Source: Candidatus Poribacteria bacterium (lineage in GTDB: Bacteria; Poribacteria; WGA-4E; WGA-3G). From it: 15,584 nucleotides of DNA. Location: positions 1-15,584 of the forward strand of contig RKRO01000516.1 of assembly GCA_007571355.1 (NCBI GenBank). The letters run 5' to 3'. Below are positions 1 through 7,386 of this stretch, in pieces. The notes under the pieces were generated by a model. That model did no database searches and had not been told where the DNA came from. It worked only from the letters and a program-made list of their open reading frames with translations. The position numbers and the translations under genes were made by a program. Each line of letters opens with the position of its first letter. Position 1 is the stretch's first letter.

Positions 1-39
1 AGGCGGACGCGCATTATCGGCAAGAAACGCCGCCTCTTT

Positions 40-63
40 TTCCCCCCTGCTTGCGGGGGGGAA
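40..63. repeat. C-run/G-run hairpin, copy 1
   Basis: TTCCCCCC at 40-47 pairs with GGGGGGAA at 56-63 across an 8-nt loop (TGCTTGCG), an 8-bp perfect stem. It is similar in design to the hairpin at 226-243 and lies upstream of the first 56-bp repeat. Confidence 0.7.
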
Positions 64-124
64 GGGGGGTAGGGAGAGTAGCCGTGCTGTCGGGTTTCGC
101 AAACGCTCTACCCGACCTACAACG

Positions 125-180
125 CTGTCAATGACGGGCGAGGAAACCTCGCCCCTACGAGACTTGGCGAAAGTATTGAA
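125..180. repeat. 56-bp direct repeat with REP-like palindrome, copy 1
   Basis: Matches 256-311 at 54 of 56 positions; the two differences are at 132/263 and 135/266. Its core at 136-154 is GGGCGAGG AAA CCTCGCCC, a perfect 8-bp stem with a 3-nt loop. The same stem/loop geometry and the flanking GTAGGGGCG (on the opposite strand) recur inside the sprA-like gene at 6396-6414. Confidence 0.9.
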
Positions 181-225
181 CATCCAAAAAATAAATAAAT
201 CGCTTTTAGGAACACAACCCCCTAA

Positions 226-243
226 CCCCCCTTATCAGGGGGG
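226..243. repeat. C-run/G-run hairpin, copy 2
   Basis: CCCCCC TTATCA GGGGGG: a perfect 6-bp stem with a 6-nt loop. It sits between the two 56-bp repeats, in the same relative position as the hairpin at 40-63. Confidence 0.75.
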
Positions 244-255
244 AAGTAGAGAGAA

Positions 256-311
256 CTGTCAACGATGGGCGAGGAAACCTCGCCCCTACGAGACTTGGCG
301 AAAGTATTGAA
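256..311. repeat. 56-bp direct repeat with REP-like palindrome, copy 2
   Basis: Second copy of the 125-180 repeat, offset by 131 bp. The palindromic core is at 267-285 and is identical to the core of copy 1. The near identity of the two copies points to recent duplication or strong constraint. Confidence 0.9.
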
Positions 312-341
312 AGGGGATCCCCTCTCTGTAACAGGAAGCTG

Positions 342-360
342 AAAATTGTCCAAACGATAG
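342..360 (-). mobile_element. Solitary insertion-sequence end (relic)
   Basis: AAAATTGTCCAAACGATAG matches the reverse complement of the left terminal repeat of the intact insertion sequence at 7291 at 18 of 19 positions. The terminal base would be at 360, with the element body once extending leftwards. No transposase remains and the sequence to the left is the repeat cluster, so this is a truncated or solo end. With the intact element at 7291, it means sprA is bracketed by ends of the same IS family. Confidence 0.65.
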
Positions 361-468
361 TGATGTAAACATTATGTTCCGATTTCTCGTTTCAAATCAA
401 GACTCCGAATCGCGGGTGAGATACCGCGCCGACGAAACACAAGTACTTGGGGCATTTTTTTATAGAAC

Positions 469-497
469 TTGACACGAGAGATCAACGGTTTCTTATG
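469..497 (+). promoter_or_regulatory. Candidate promoter upstream of the sprA-like gene
   Basis: A perfect -35 hexamer TTGACA at 469-474 is followed 16 nt later by TCTTAT (491-496, four of six matches to TATAAT). The -10 is weak. If used, the leader to the preferred start near 654 would be about 150 nt. A second candidate lies at 560-588. Confidence 0.3.
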
Positions 498-559
498 GTA
501 ACGTGAGTTTGATAAATGTCAGACGTATGTAACGTCTACTGTTCATTGAGGTCTTATCC

Positions 560-588
560 TGCACAAACTATGAAGTTTGTGCTACAAT
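560..588 (+). promoter_or_regulatory. Alternative promoter upstream of the sprA-like gene
   Basis: TACAAT at 583-588 is a good -10 (five of six), with TGCACA at 560-565 as a weak -35 (four of six) at 17-nt spacing. Transcription from here would begin after the first in-frame ATG at 516, in line with a translation start at 654 or 675. Confidence 0.3.
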
Positions 589-653
589 TCACGCTGCTGT
601 GCTGCGAAAATAGAACCCGCAACACATCCGAAAGGATTCATCAAACTGGCGTT

Positions 654-1676
654 ATGGTACAATTGAGAATACACGTGCTGAAAAATTTTTTGTCGACATG
701 CGCAGTTCCCCACTTTTTAAGATCCTTGGGGCTGCTTTTTAAAATTGGGATCCTCCTTATCATCGTCCTTTCTGCAACGTCTGATGTTGCCGTCAGCCGC
801 ACCGCTGAAGAGAACGGCGAAACGCAAACAGAAACCTTAACACCGAGCGACAGCGGCACCGTTGCCGAACCTGCTGCATCCGAAACGCCATCGGAAGAGG
901 AAGCCCCGATTGGGATCGGTTTGGTTAACCGCAATCCGTTCGCTGCGGATCTTCCGCCAAGACATTTCATCTGGGAACCCGAAGAAACGGAGCCCCCCGA
1001 ACAAGAGACCGAAAATAGATGGATTCAACCCTACCTTGACAGTCTCCGCAGATGGCGAACCCCACCTGAACTGACGGACCTTCGCAAACTCTACGCTTGG
1101 AAACCGAAACCGAAGCGCGCCGAAGGCGGGATCGCGCTCCCAATGGATTCCAACCTCAAAATAACCGGCCTACAGTCCGTAACGATAGAGGCGAACAAAA
1201 CGCACTACTTCGGGAGCGGAGACTTGAACCGGTACGGGGGGTATGGCTACGGCGGCGGGTCTGGCAGTTATTCATCCGGTCTGGACTTAGGGCTCACTTC
1301 ATCTTACGGTTACGAGGACTTCGGGTATGGCGGATTCGGTGACAGTGGCTATGGTGCCGGTGGCTACGGCAGCAGCTACGGTGGTGGATATGGGAGTAGC
1401 TATGGTGGTGGTTACGGCGCAGCTACGGTGGCTATGGGAGCGGTGGGATCCCGCGCGCAACGGGTTTCAACCTCCGCCAGATACAGCGATTCGGATTGCA
1501 CGGGCGCGTCGGACAACGGACACATATCGCGGTGGACTATAGTGCTGGCGGCAGCGGCTTCGGTGGGGGCAGCTACGGCGGGTACGGGGGCGGCTATGGA
1601 GGCGGCTATGGGATCGGCGGCGCGACAGAACAGAAAATCAAAATCTGGTACGAAGGGCAACCGGAGGACATCATAA
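654..1676 (+). CDS. sprA: SprA-like outer-membrane protein, N-terminal part (frameshifted)
   Basis: This is the front part of a large SprA-like protein; SprA is the outer-membrane translocon of the type IX secretion system. The open frame begins at 516, but residues before 654 do not look coding and a hydrophobic segment follows (FLRSLGLLFKIGILLIIVLS), as expected of a signal peptide. ATG 654 or GTG 675 are therefore better starts; GTG 675 has GAGAA about 7 nt upstream. After the signal come a Glu/Pro/Thr-rich linker, a segment ITGLQSVTIEANKTHYFGS like the SprA N-terminal region, and Gly/Tyr/Ser-rich tandem repeats (24-bp units at 1368-1391 and 1392-1415). The reading frame is genuine to about 1418. 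Beyond that, one missing base makes it run out of frame to the stop at 1676, and the true continuation is in the other frame (1496-7258). Repairing it would give one protein of about 2,201 residues from 654. Confidence 0.75.
   Translation: MVQLRIHVLKNFLSTCAVPHFLRSLGLLFKIGILLIIVLSATSDVAVSRTAEENGETQTETLTPSDSGTVAEPAASETPSEEEAPIGIGLVNRNPFAADLPPRHFIWEPEETEPPEQETENRWIQPYLDSLRRWRTPPELTDLRKLYAWKPKPKRAEGGIALPMDSNLKITGLQSVTIEANKTHYFGSGDLNRYGGYGYGGGSGSYSSGLDLGLTSSYGYEDFGYGGFGDSGYGAGGYGSSYGGGYGSSYGGGYGAATVAMGAVGSRAQRVSTSARYSDSDCTGASDNGHISRWTIVLAAAASVGAATAGTGAAMEAAMGSAARQNRKSKSGTKGNRRTS
1368..1450 (+). repeat. 24-bp tandem repeat coding Gly/Ser/Tyr, site of frameshift
   Basis: Units 1368-1391 and 1392-1415 each encode GSSYGGGY with silent differences. 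A third, degenerate unit starts at 1416 as GGC GC AGC TAC, where GGC AGC AGC TAC is expected: one base, probably A of the second codon, is missing near 1419. The frame changes here from codons starting at positions divisible by three to those two further on. Confidence 0.8.
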
Positions 1677-4600
1677 AAACGATTTCGTTCGGCGACATTA
1701 CGCTTAATCTGCCGAATACCCGTTTCCTGAACATCAACCGAAATTTGTTCGGCCTCGAAGGGGTCTTCGAATGGAAAAACACACGTTTTACAGCTTTCGG
1801 TTCCCGAAGTAAGGGGGTACGTGAGGTGCGGACGTTCCGCGGGCAGTCGCGGCGCGCGGGCGGCTACGGCTACGGAACCCCAGGCACACAAATTCCGGAT
1901 ACCAACTACATCAAAAATCGGTACTACCATATCCACAAGGGTGAAGACGGTTTCCTACACGAGGCGTATCTGCCTATTAAAGCCCGCAGCGAACAGATTT
2001 ACATCGATGACGGCGTTGTCGGTAACAACCAAGGCGGCATACGGACGAGTCAGGGGTATTTTAACCCGCAATTCGCTGGACAAGACTACACCATAGACTA
2101 CGATACCGGTGAAATTGAATTCCTGTCAGCCATCTCCGCAAACTACACTATCGTTGTGGCGTACGCGTATGAGGGGGGCGGCGGCGGTACCGTCGGTAAT
2201 ACGAGCGAAGTCTTTGTTGATGAAAACGGGGATGGTACGATCGATGAAGAAGGTGAGGAAATCGGCTACGTCGTGCTGAAAGCGAAAGGGTTTCGCGGCA
2301 CGGAGGCATCACACGTCTACCACCTCGGTAGCCCTAACATTAACCCACGTGACTTTCAACTCACCATCCGCCGACAGGGGCAGAACGAAACCTTCCAGAC
2401 GAACGAGGGGCTGGTCCCTTATATAGAAATCTTCGGGTTGGATCAGAACGGCGATGGGAACGTCGATGCCCAATTTATAGATTACGATAGGGGGTTATTG
2501 CGTTTTCCAAAGACGAACCCTTTTCAAATTACAGACTCGAACCATCCCTATTACATCTACCGTGATTCGCTTAACAACGATGCCCTTTATCTTGAGGGGG
2601 CCTTCTCAAACGCCCAAATTTATACGATCATCGCCGACTATACATATCAGTCGGAAACATACAACGTCGGTCTGTTCGTTATTCCGGATAGCGAGACCGT
2701 GCGATTGAACGGACAACTGCTGACCCGTGATACGGACTATATGATGCTTTATGAAGTCGGCACCATCCGTTTTTTTAGGCAACTCGACGAGTTCGACGAA
2801 ATCGTTGTTGAATTTGAGAAGACCCCTTTCGGGGGTGCTTCACAACAGGCGGTCGTCGGTGTCTGGTTAGAATATACGCACAAGCCGAAACCGAAATCAG
2901 AGACACAACAGAGCCTTGAGGATAGATTTGACCGACTCGGTGGTCTCCAGGCGATGGATTCCAGGACTTTCGGTGAAGGCACGGATGCGTTCGGTGAAAC
3001 ATTGCCGGGCAGCAGTCGCAGCGGTTTCGGCAGAGGGAGCCTCGGTGGCGGCTTCGGTAGGGGCGGCTTCGGGGGCGGCGGTCTCGGTGGTTTCGGCGGT
3101 GGTTATAGCGGTTTCGGCAGTTTAGGCGGTAGGTCCCGAACGGGTAGTTATTACGGTGCCTACGGTAGCGGGAACTATTTTAACCCGGTTTATCAAAAGG
3201 GGTTCATGCTTTCAACAGGCTATATCCTGAATACTGGACAACAGCCGGCAGAGATCCCCGATGTCAACGGTGTGCCGAACCGTCTCCAAGCGTTCAACAT
3301 AAACACAAGTTTTGGCAGAGCGTTCAACGTCGCGGGTATTTTTAATGTGTTGCCCTTTATGAACACCAGGAGTCTTCCGTTCTCGGTTGACTTTAGCGGG
3401 GAGGCGGCTTATTCACACAACAACCCGAACAGCATCGGTGTCGCACTTATTGATAGCATGGAAGGCGCGAAAGAAGCGACGACCGTTCCGACATTAAAAT
3501 ACAATTGGAAACCGAGCAGCCTCCCTTATCTCAGGGAGGACACATCTGCAACGGGTGCAGACGCTTACAGTGTGAGACCCACTCACGAGAATCGGGCGAT
3601 CTTTAACGTTGCGTTGAAAGACAAAGACGAATCGGAAGCCGTTGGGAACTATATGCGGAACCGTGATGTCCCTGCATCTTCAATCCAGCCGCTATCGCTC
3701 TCAACCGAAGAACGGCTTATCATGGAACTCGGCTATGACTTCACAGATATCGTGGCGGAGTGGGGCGGTTTCTCGAACGGTATCTCAAATTCGGGTGTCG
3801 ACTATTCCGAACGCGGTTTCGTTGAAATCTGGATGCGCGTTCAGGGTGACGATAATGTGACCTTACACTTAAATCTCGGTGTCGTCAATGAAGATACAGA
3901 TGCCGACCAACGTTTAGATAGCGAAGACCTCCCGCATACACTCACGGATACAAACGGTGATGACAATATCGACGCGTTAGACCTGGACCTGGAGAACCTC
4001 GCGGCAGTAGACCGTTATCGCGGAAACGGTGCCTTGGATACAGGTGAAGATGTTGGATGGCATTACGACGGCCCCCTCGAAAGCGCGGCTATCGGAGCAG
4101 ATAACCAGATTCTGGATAGCGAAGACCTCAACGGCGACGGCGTGCTTGACAGTGTAGATGCTTATTTTGAAGTCTCAATTCCGTTGAACGACATCCCGAA
4201 TGAATGGATCAAAAGCAAAAACGCTAACGGTTGGATGTTCCTGAGCATCCCGATCTCTAAATTCAGTCCGGTCGGCTCTCGCGTGCCGAGTCTTGTTTTT
4301 GTGCAACACTTCCGATTCTGGCTCAGCAAGAACGCTCCGGGGCGTGCAAACGGCACACTGCAATGGGCATCTATTGAAATCGTTGGAAATAAATGGCAGC
4401 AAGGTATCATCACCCGTTCAACCACACAGACAACGCCAGAGGCGGGCCCCACAGGTGAGATCCTCTCAACCAGTACCGTTGTTGAAGACACGATCGAAAA
4501 GTTTATCGTTGGAACAAAAGACAATTTCAGTTACGATGCCTATCAGAGTGCTTACCTCGACATTGAGGACAACGAACTGTTTAAGAAGCTGCACCCGTTC

Positions 4601-7258
4601 ACAGCGACCTCACTCGGTTTCCAAACCCAACAGCAGCGTGAACAGACGTTGAGCCTTGAATATTACCTGTTCCCCGGTTCTTACGGGGTGACCTCTAAGC
4701 AACTAAAAGGCTTAACGCAGAGCGACGGACAGGACTTCAGCAAACACGACACGCTACGGTTCTGGCTCTATGGCGATAAAAGCGACACGACCTTCGTCTT
4801 GCAACTCGCGCCGACTGTTCGGACCGGCTATCGCAGTTCCTTCTATAGCTCTGATCCGTTCGTTAATCAACCGCAAGCAGAAGATATCAACGTTTTCGAG
4901 AACCTGACGGATTATTATGAATATACGGTGAAAGTGGATTTTGAGGGCTGGCAATTAATCGAAATTGATTTGCGCGATCTCCATAGAAATGCTTACCCCG
5001 ATCTGGTTTCCGGCAGCCCTCAGCCTTCGGCAACCGGGCAAGAGCCATTCATAGCAACCGAAGGCGATACGCAACCGATAGATGCCGACAACCCAGGTCC
5101 AGACGGACACCCCGACGGTTTCACTGTGAGAGGCAGCAACAGTACACGGCTCTCCATTAAAAACATCGGCGGTATCCTGCTCGGTATCCGCAATGACACC
5201 GGGCGTGAAATGAGTGGCGACATCTGGGTGAACGAGATTCACCTCGGCGATCCGCTCGTACGTGCGGGGTGGGCGCGGCGCGGTAACATGTCCATGTCGC
5301 TCGGCAATATCGTGAAATTGCGCGGGGGTTACGCCAGCCAAGATAAAGACTTTGAGAGCGGGGCAGGTGAAGTCGGCAGACAACGGCTCTCTTCGCGCGG
5401 GTATAGTACGACAAACAACGATTATAACATCGACGCAGATGTTACGATTTTCCCGTGGTTGCCGATCCGGTACAGTATCCGGCAGCAAGAAACCGAAACC
5501 GAAAGTTTGCGGGGCAGTTACAGCAGCTTCCAGAGCGGAAAGAGCGAAATCCGGAATCGAGATTTTTCGGTCCAACTCAACCGAAACCCGTACCCGAACC
5601 TCGGCTTCGCCTATAACTATCAAGATTTTTGGAACGAACGTCAAGGCACACAAATTAGCCATCTCTATACCAGCAGTCTCCGGTATGAACTCGGGTCAAA
5701 ACTCGGCGTGAATGTCCAATATCGCCATGAAGATGTGCTCGCGGCACCGGAGACCGCAACGGAGACCTCTTCAACATCCTATTATAGTTACGGCTACGGT
5801 AGAAACAGGGACGAAAAAACGGATAGCGGTACAATAACATTCAACATCAGCCCGACAAGTATCTTCAGTCTGAATCCGAGTTATGACGTGCGTCGGACAC
5901 TTGAGCGCCGTGAAGATCAGGGCTCCAGAATAGGTGCAATCAGCAGTGAGCCCGTAGATACACCAATGCCTGAAGAAACGGAGCCGGATTTCTCAATCGC
6001 TGAACGCGAACACCGGCTCTCGCTGACCCCGCGCTTGAACCGAGACCTGCTCGGGCTGCGCCCGACTGTGACGAGCCGTATGAATTTCCGGGAGAACTGG
6101 TTCAGAGAAGAAAAAAATGCCTCACTTAACGGCAATATCAGTCTCGGCGTGAACCTGCGCGTCCAAAAATGGTTCAACTGGTTCTTGGAACCCCAAAAAA
6201 CGCCGGAGTCCACAAATCGTCAGCAGCCATCGGTGCCTGTCAAGGGTCAAAACGGTCTCCAACAACCGACAGCGGATAGCGAAATTGAACGTCTGCGGGC
6301 AGACGGTATAGACGAAACACAGATCCAAGCATTAGAAGAAAATCGTGGTGACTGGATTGAGCGCGATAAAAGCGAGGTCGGTACCCCGGTCGTAGGGGCG
6401 GGGTCCCCCCGCCCAGCAGTTCAAGACAGCATCTTGCACAGAATCCTCAAAAGTTTCACAGTGAGTACCAACGCCAATTTTACCGCGACCGAGTCGTATC
6501 GGCAACTTGAATCCGGTTTGTCAGCGTTAGAAATTTGGTCGCTTGCGGATGACGCGAAAGAACGGGCAAACTCCCGACGCAGCAATCGGTACACGCTCCG
6601 GAGTTCCGTAGACCCGTGGAATTGGATGGCCTTAGGCGCAAACGCCAGCACGTCCGACAGCTTCCGGAAAAGTTTGGGGAGTACGTATACGACGCACGCG
6701 GAATCGTACGAAGCCGATGTAAAACTGAAGACACAAGAAACCGCCAGTTTTCAACTCCGCTACAGTTTCACGAAGCGCGATAATTCAACGTTGGAAACGA
6801 CGCTCAGCGACAGTACGGCACATACCCCTTCGCTGAGCTGGCTGCATACCTGGGGGAAAGAGACGCGGACGGCCTTGGGTGTACGCACAACATTCCGAGA
6901 CCATGAACGGAGCGGCATTCTGAGTAAGGCACTGATCGTCACGCCCAATTTCAGCATCGACTACCGTTACCGCACAGAAAACGGCATACGGATCCCGTTT
7001 TTCGGCAGGATTCCACTCAAACACGACTTAGATGTGACGAACACGCTCTCTTGGGCGATTCGTAGAGAAAACTTCGGTGCGAATCGCGAGGAGCGGTCAG
7101 AACGTTACGAGACGACCTTGCGTGTCGGTTACAAAATCAGCACACACATCACAGCAAACTTTCATCTCGGTCTCAGCTACCATCACGACAGAGTTGAGGA
7201 GGGCAGGGATTTCCTGTCCGTCGCAAGCGCGCTCACCATCCGCGGCGAAATTCAGTAA
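1496..7258 (+). CDS. sprA: SprA-like T9SS translocon protein, main part
   Basis: Main part of the SprA-like protein; its frame is open from 1400 and the TTG at 1496 is only the first possible start, so the real protein begins upstream, at 654 or 675. Just before it the frame reads ATGFNLRQIQRFGLHGRVGQRTHIAVDY, and after it IKIWYEGQPEDIIKTISFGDITLNLPNTRF and NRNLFGLEGVFEWKN, which resemble SprA family segments. Later motifs also fit: DYTIDYDTGEIEFLSAIS, LKYNWKPSSLPY, FRFWLSKN with LQWASIEIVGNKW, LRFWLYGD, and DADVTIFPWLPIRYSI. The C-terminal third has alternating polar and hydrophobic strands typical of a beta barrel and ends in ASALTIRGEIQ. Family SprA proteins are about 2,400 residues, so about 2,200 is near full length. 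Distinct features are EF-hand-like loops, a Gly-rich segment at 3001-3180 and a palindromic repeat read in frame at 6391-6420. No other T9SS gene is visible. Family call from recalled similarity; exact orthology untested. Confidence 0.8.
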   Translation: MHGRVGQRTHIAVDYSAGGSGFGGGSYGGYGGGYGGGYGIGGATEQKIKIWYEGQPEDIIKTISFGDITLNLPNTRFLNINRNLFGLEGVFEWKNTRFTAFGSRSKGVREVRTFRGQSRRAGGYGYGTPGTQIPDTNYIKNRYYHIHKGEDGFLHEAYLPIKARSEQIYIDDGVVGNNQGGIRTSQGYFNPQFAGQDYTIDYDTGEIEFLSAISANYTIVVAYAYEGGGGGTVGNTSEVFVDENGDGTIDEEGEEIGYVVLKAKGFRGTEASHVYHLGSPNINPRDFQLTIRRQGQNETFQTNEGLVPYIEIFGLDQNGDGNVDAQFIDYDRGLLRFPKTNPFQITDSNHPYYIYRDSLNNDALYLEGAFSNAQIYTIIADYTYQSETYNVGLFVIPDSETVRLNGQLLTRDTDYMMLYEVGTIRFFRQLDEFDEIVVEFEKTPFGGASQQAVVGVWLEYTHKPKPKSETQQSLEDRFDRLGGLQAMDSRTFGEGTDAFGETLPGSSRSGFGRGSLGGGFGRGGFGGGGLGGFGGGYSGFGSLGGRSRTGSYYGAYGSGNYFNPVYQKGFMLSTGYILNTGQQPAEIPDVNGVPNRLQAFNINTSFGRAFNVAGIFNVLPFMNTRSLPFSVDFSGEAAYSHNNPNSIGVALIDSMEGAKEATTVPTLKYNWKPSSLPYLREDTSATGADAYSVRPTHENRAIFNVALKDKDESEAVGNYMRNRDVPASSIQPLSLSTEERLIMELGYDFTDIVAEWGGFSNGISNSGVDYSERGFVEIWMRVQGDDNVTLHLNLGVVNEDTDADQRLDSEDLPHTLTDTNGDDNIDALDLDLENLAAVDRYRGNGALDTGEDVGWHYDGPLESAAIGADNQILDSEDLNGDGVLDSVDAYFEVSIPLNDIPNEWIKSKNANGWMFLSIPISKFSPVGSRVPSLVFVQHFRFWLSKNAPGRANGTLQWASIEIVGNKWQQGIITRSTTQTTPEAGPTGEILSTSTVVEDTIEKFIVGTKDNFSYDAYQSAYLDIEDNELFKKLHPFTATSLGFQTQQQREQTLSLEYYLFPGSYGVTSKQLKGLTQSDGQDFSKHDTLRFWLYGDKSDTTFVLQLAPTVRTGYRSSFYSSDPFVNQPQAEDINVFENLTDYYEYTVKVDFEGWQLIEIDLRDLHRNAYPDLVSGSPQPSATGQEPFIATEGDTQPIDADNPGPDGHPDGFTVRGSNSTRLSIKNIGGILLGIRNDTGREMSGDIWVNEIHLGDPLVRAGWARRGNMSMSLGNIVKLRGGYASQDKDFESGAGEVGRQRLSSRGYSTTNNDYNIDADVTIFPWLPIRYSIRQQETETESLRGSYSSFQSGKSEIRNRDFSVQLNRNPYPNLGFAYNYQDFWNERQGTQISHLYTSSLRYELGSKLGVNVQYRHEDVLAAPETATETSSTSYYSYGYGRNRDEKTDSGTITFNISPTSIFSLNPSYDVRRTLERREDQGSRIGAISSEPVDTPMPEETEPDFSIAEREHRLSLTPRLNRDLLGLRPTVTSRMNFRENWFREEKNASLNGNISLGVNLRVQKWFNWFLEPQKTPESTNRQQPSVPVKGQNGLQQPTADSEIERLRADGIDETQIQALEENRGDWIERDKSEVGTPVVGAGSPRPAVQDSILHRILKSFTVSTNANFTATESYRQLESGLSALEIWSLADDAKERANSRRSNRYTLRSSVDPWNWMALGANASTSDSFRKSLGSTYTTHAESYEADVKLKTQETASFQLRYSFTKRDNSTLETTLSDSTAHTPSLSWLHTWGKETRTALGVRTTFRDHERSGILSKALIVTPNFSIDYRYRTENGIRIPFFGRIPLKHDLDVTNTLSWAIRRENFGANREERSERYETTLRVGYKISTHITANFHLGLSYHHDRVEEGRDFLSVASALTIRGEIQ
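2217..2482 (+). other. EF-hand-like calcium loops, first pair (in sprA-like CDS)
   Basis: The encoded segments DENGDGTIDEEGE (near 2220-2258) and DQNGDGNVDAQ (near 2441-2473) match the DxNxDGxxD pattern of calcium-binding loops found in EF-hand, dockerin and thrombospondin type 3 repeats. Calcium binding is inferred from the motif. Confidence 0.6.
3001..3180 (+). other. Gly-rich low-complexity segment (in sprA-like CDS)
   Basis: Encodes GFGRGSLGGGFGRGG and similar runs with Ser, Tyr and Phe, about 60 residues. It echoes the Gly/Tyr-rich block at 1234-1640. The placement between folded SprA-like segments suggests a flexible surface loop or linker. The role is unknown. Confidence 0.7.
3890..4165 (+). 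other. Cluster of Asp-rich calcium-type loops (in sprA-like CDS)
   Basis: Encodes DTDADQRLDSEDLPHTLTD, DTNGDDNIDALDLDLE and DSEDLNGDGVLDSVDAY within about 90 residues, a spacing like thrombospondin type 3 or dockerin-like calcium loops. Likely stabilises an extracellular or periplasmic loop in calcium-containing water; inference from motif only. Confidence 0.6.
6391..6420 (+). repeat. REP-like palindrome inside the sprA-like coding sequence
   Basis: GGGCGGGG TCC CCCCGCCC at 6396-6414 is a perfect 8-bp stem with a 3-nt loop, preceded by GTAG at 6392-6395. It matches the reverse complement of the 56-bp repeat cores upstream (GTAGGGGCGAGG then CCTCGCCC) in geometry and most bases. It is read in frame as VVGAGSPRPAVQ without breaking the protein. 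Confidence 0.7.
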
Positions 7259-7279
7259 TTTTTAATTAGCAGGTTCATC

Positions 7280-7290
7280 TATTGTTCGAA
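7280..7290. repeat. Target-site duplication, left copy
   Basis: TATTGTTCGAA, identical to 8691-8701, directly abuts the left IS end at 7291. The perfect 11-bp duplication indicates a recent or well preserved insertion. Confidence 0.9.
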
Positions 7291-7344
7291 CTATAGTTTG
7301 GACAATTTTAAGAATTAAGATGCGCAAAAGCAGAAAAAGAGGTA

Positions 7345-7377
7345 TCCTTTCATAAACACATTACCGTTTTGAAAGGA
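7345..7377 (+). promoter_or_regulatory. Hairpin covering the transposase ribosome binding site
   Basis: TCCTTTCA at 7345-7352 is perfectly complementary to TGAAAGGA at 7370-7377 across a 17-nt loop. The right arm contains most of the Shine-Dalgarno sequence (AAAGGAAG) 9-12 nt before ATG 7387. Hairpins that hide the ribosome binding site in read-through transcripts are known to restrain transposase synthesis in several IS elements. Here this role is inferred. Confidence 0.55.
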
Positions 7378-7386
7378 AGTAAAAAA

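Larger units (their letters stand above)
1..360. repeat. Gene-free cluster of interleaved palindromic repeats
   Basis: No convincing coding sequence is visible in either strand here. The stretch holds a C-run/G-run hairpin at 40-63, a 56-bp repeat at 125-180, a second C-run/G-run hairpin at 226-243, the second copy of the 56-bp repeat at 256-311, a small GGGGATCCCC palindrome at 313-322, and an insertion-sequence-end relic at 342-360. The order hairpin, 56-bp repeat, hairpin, 56-bp repeat suggests a composite unit duplicated in tandem. Such clusters resemble REP-type intergenic repeats; whether they act as transcript-end structures or as passive mobile repeats cannot be told from this window. 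Confidence 0.75.

Noticed and set aside
1..360. CRISPR array
   Set aside because: Only two copies of the 56-bp repeat, about 75 bp apart, with a different palindrome between them and no cas genes.
516..653. Start of the SprA-like protein at ATG 516
   Set aside because: The first 46 residues look non-coding, the hydrophobic signal segment lies well inside, and a good -10 (583-588) lies downstream of this ATG. Starts at 654 or 675 fit better.
1410..1425. Programmed -1 ribosomal frameshift
   Set aside because: The sequence TTACGGCGCAGC has no slippery heptamer and the tandem repeat explains a lost base better.
1412..1936. 174-codon open frame on the - strand
   Set aside because: Shadow of the Gly/Tyr-rich coding strand; no recognisable domain and no ribosome binding site.
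4955..5662. 235-codon open frame on the - strand
   Set aside because: Lies antisense to well supported SprA-like coding sequence; its composition is that of a reverse-frame shadow.
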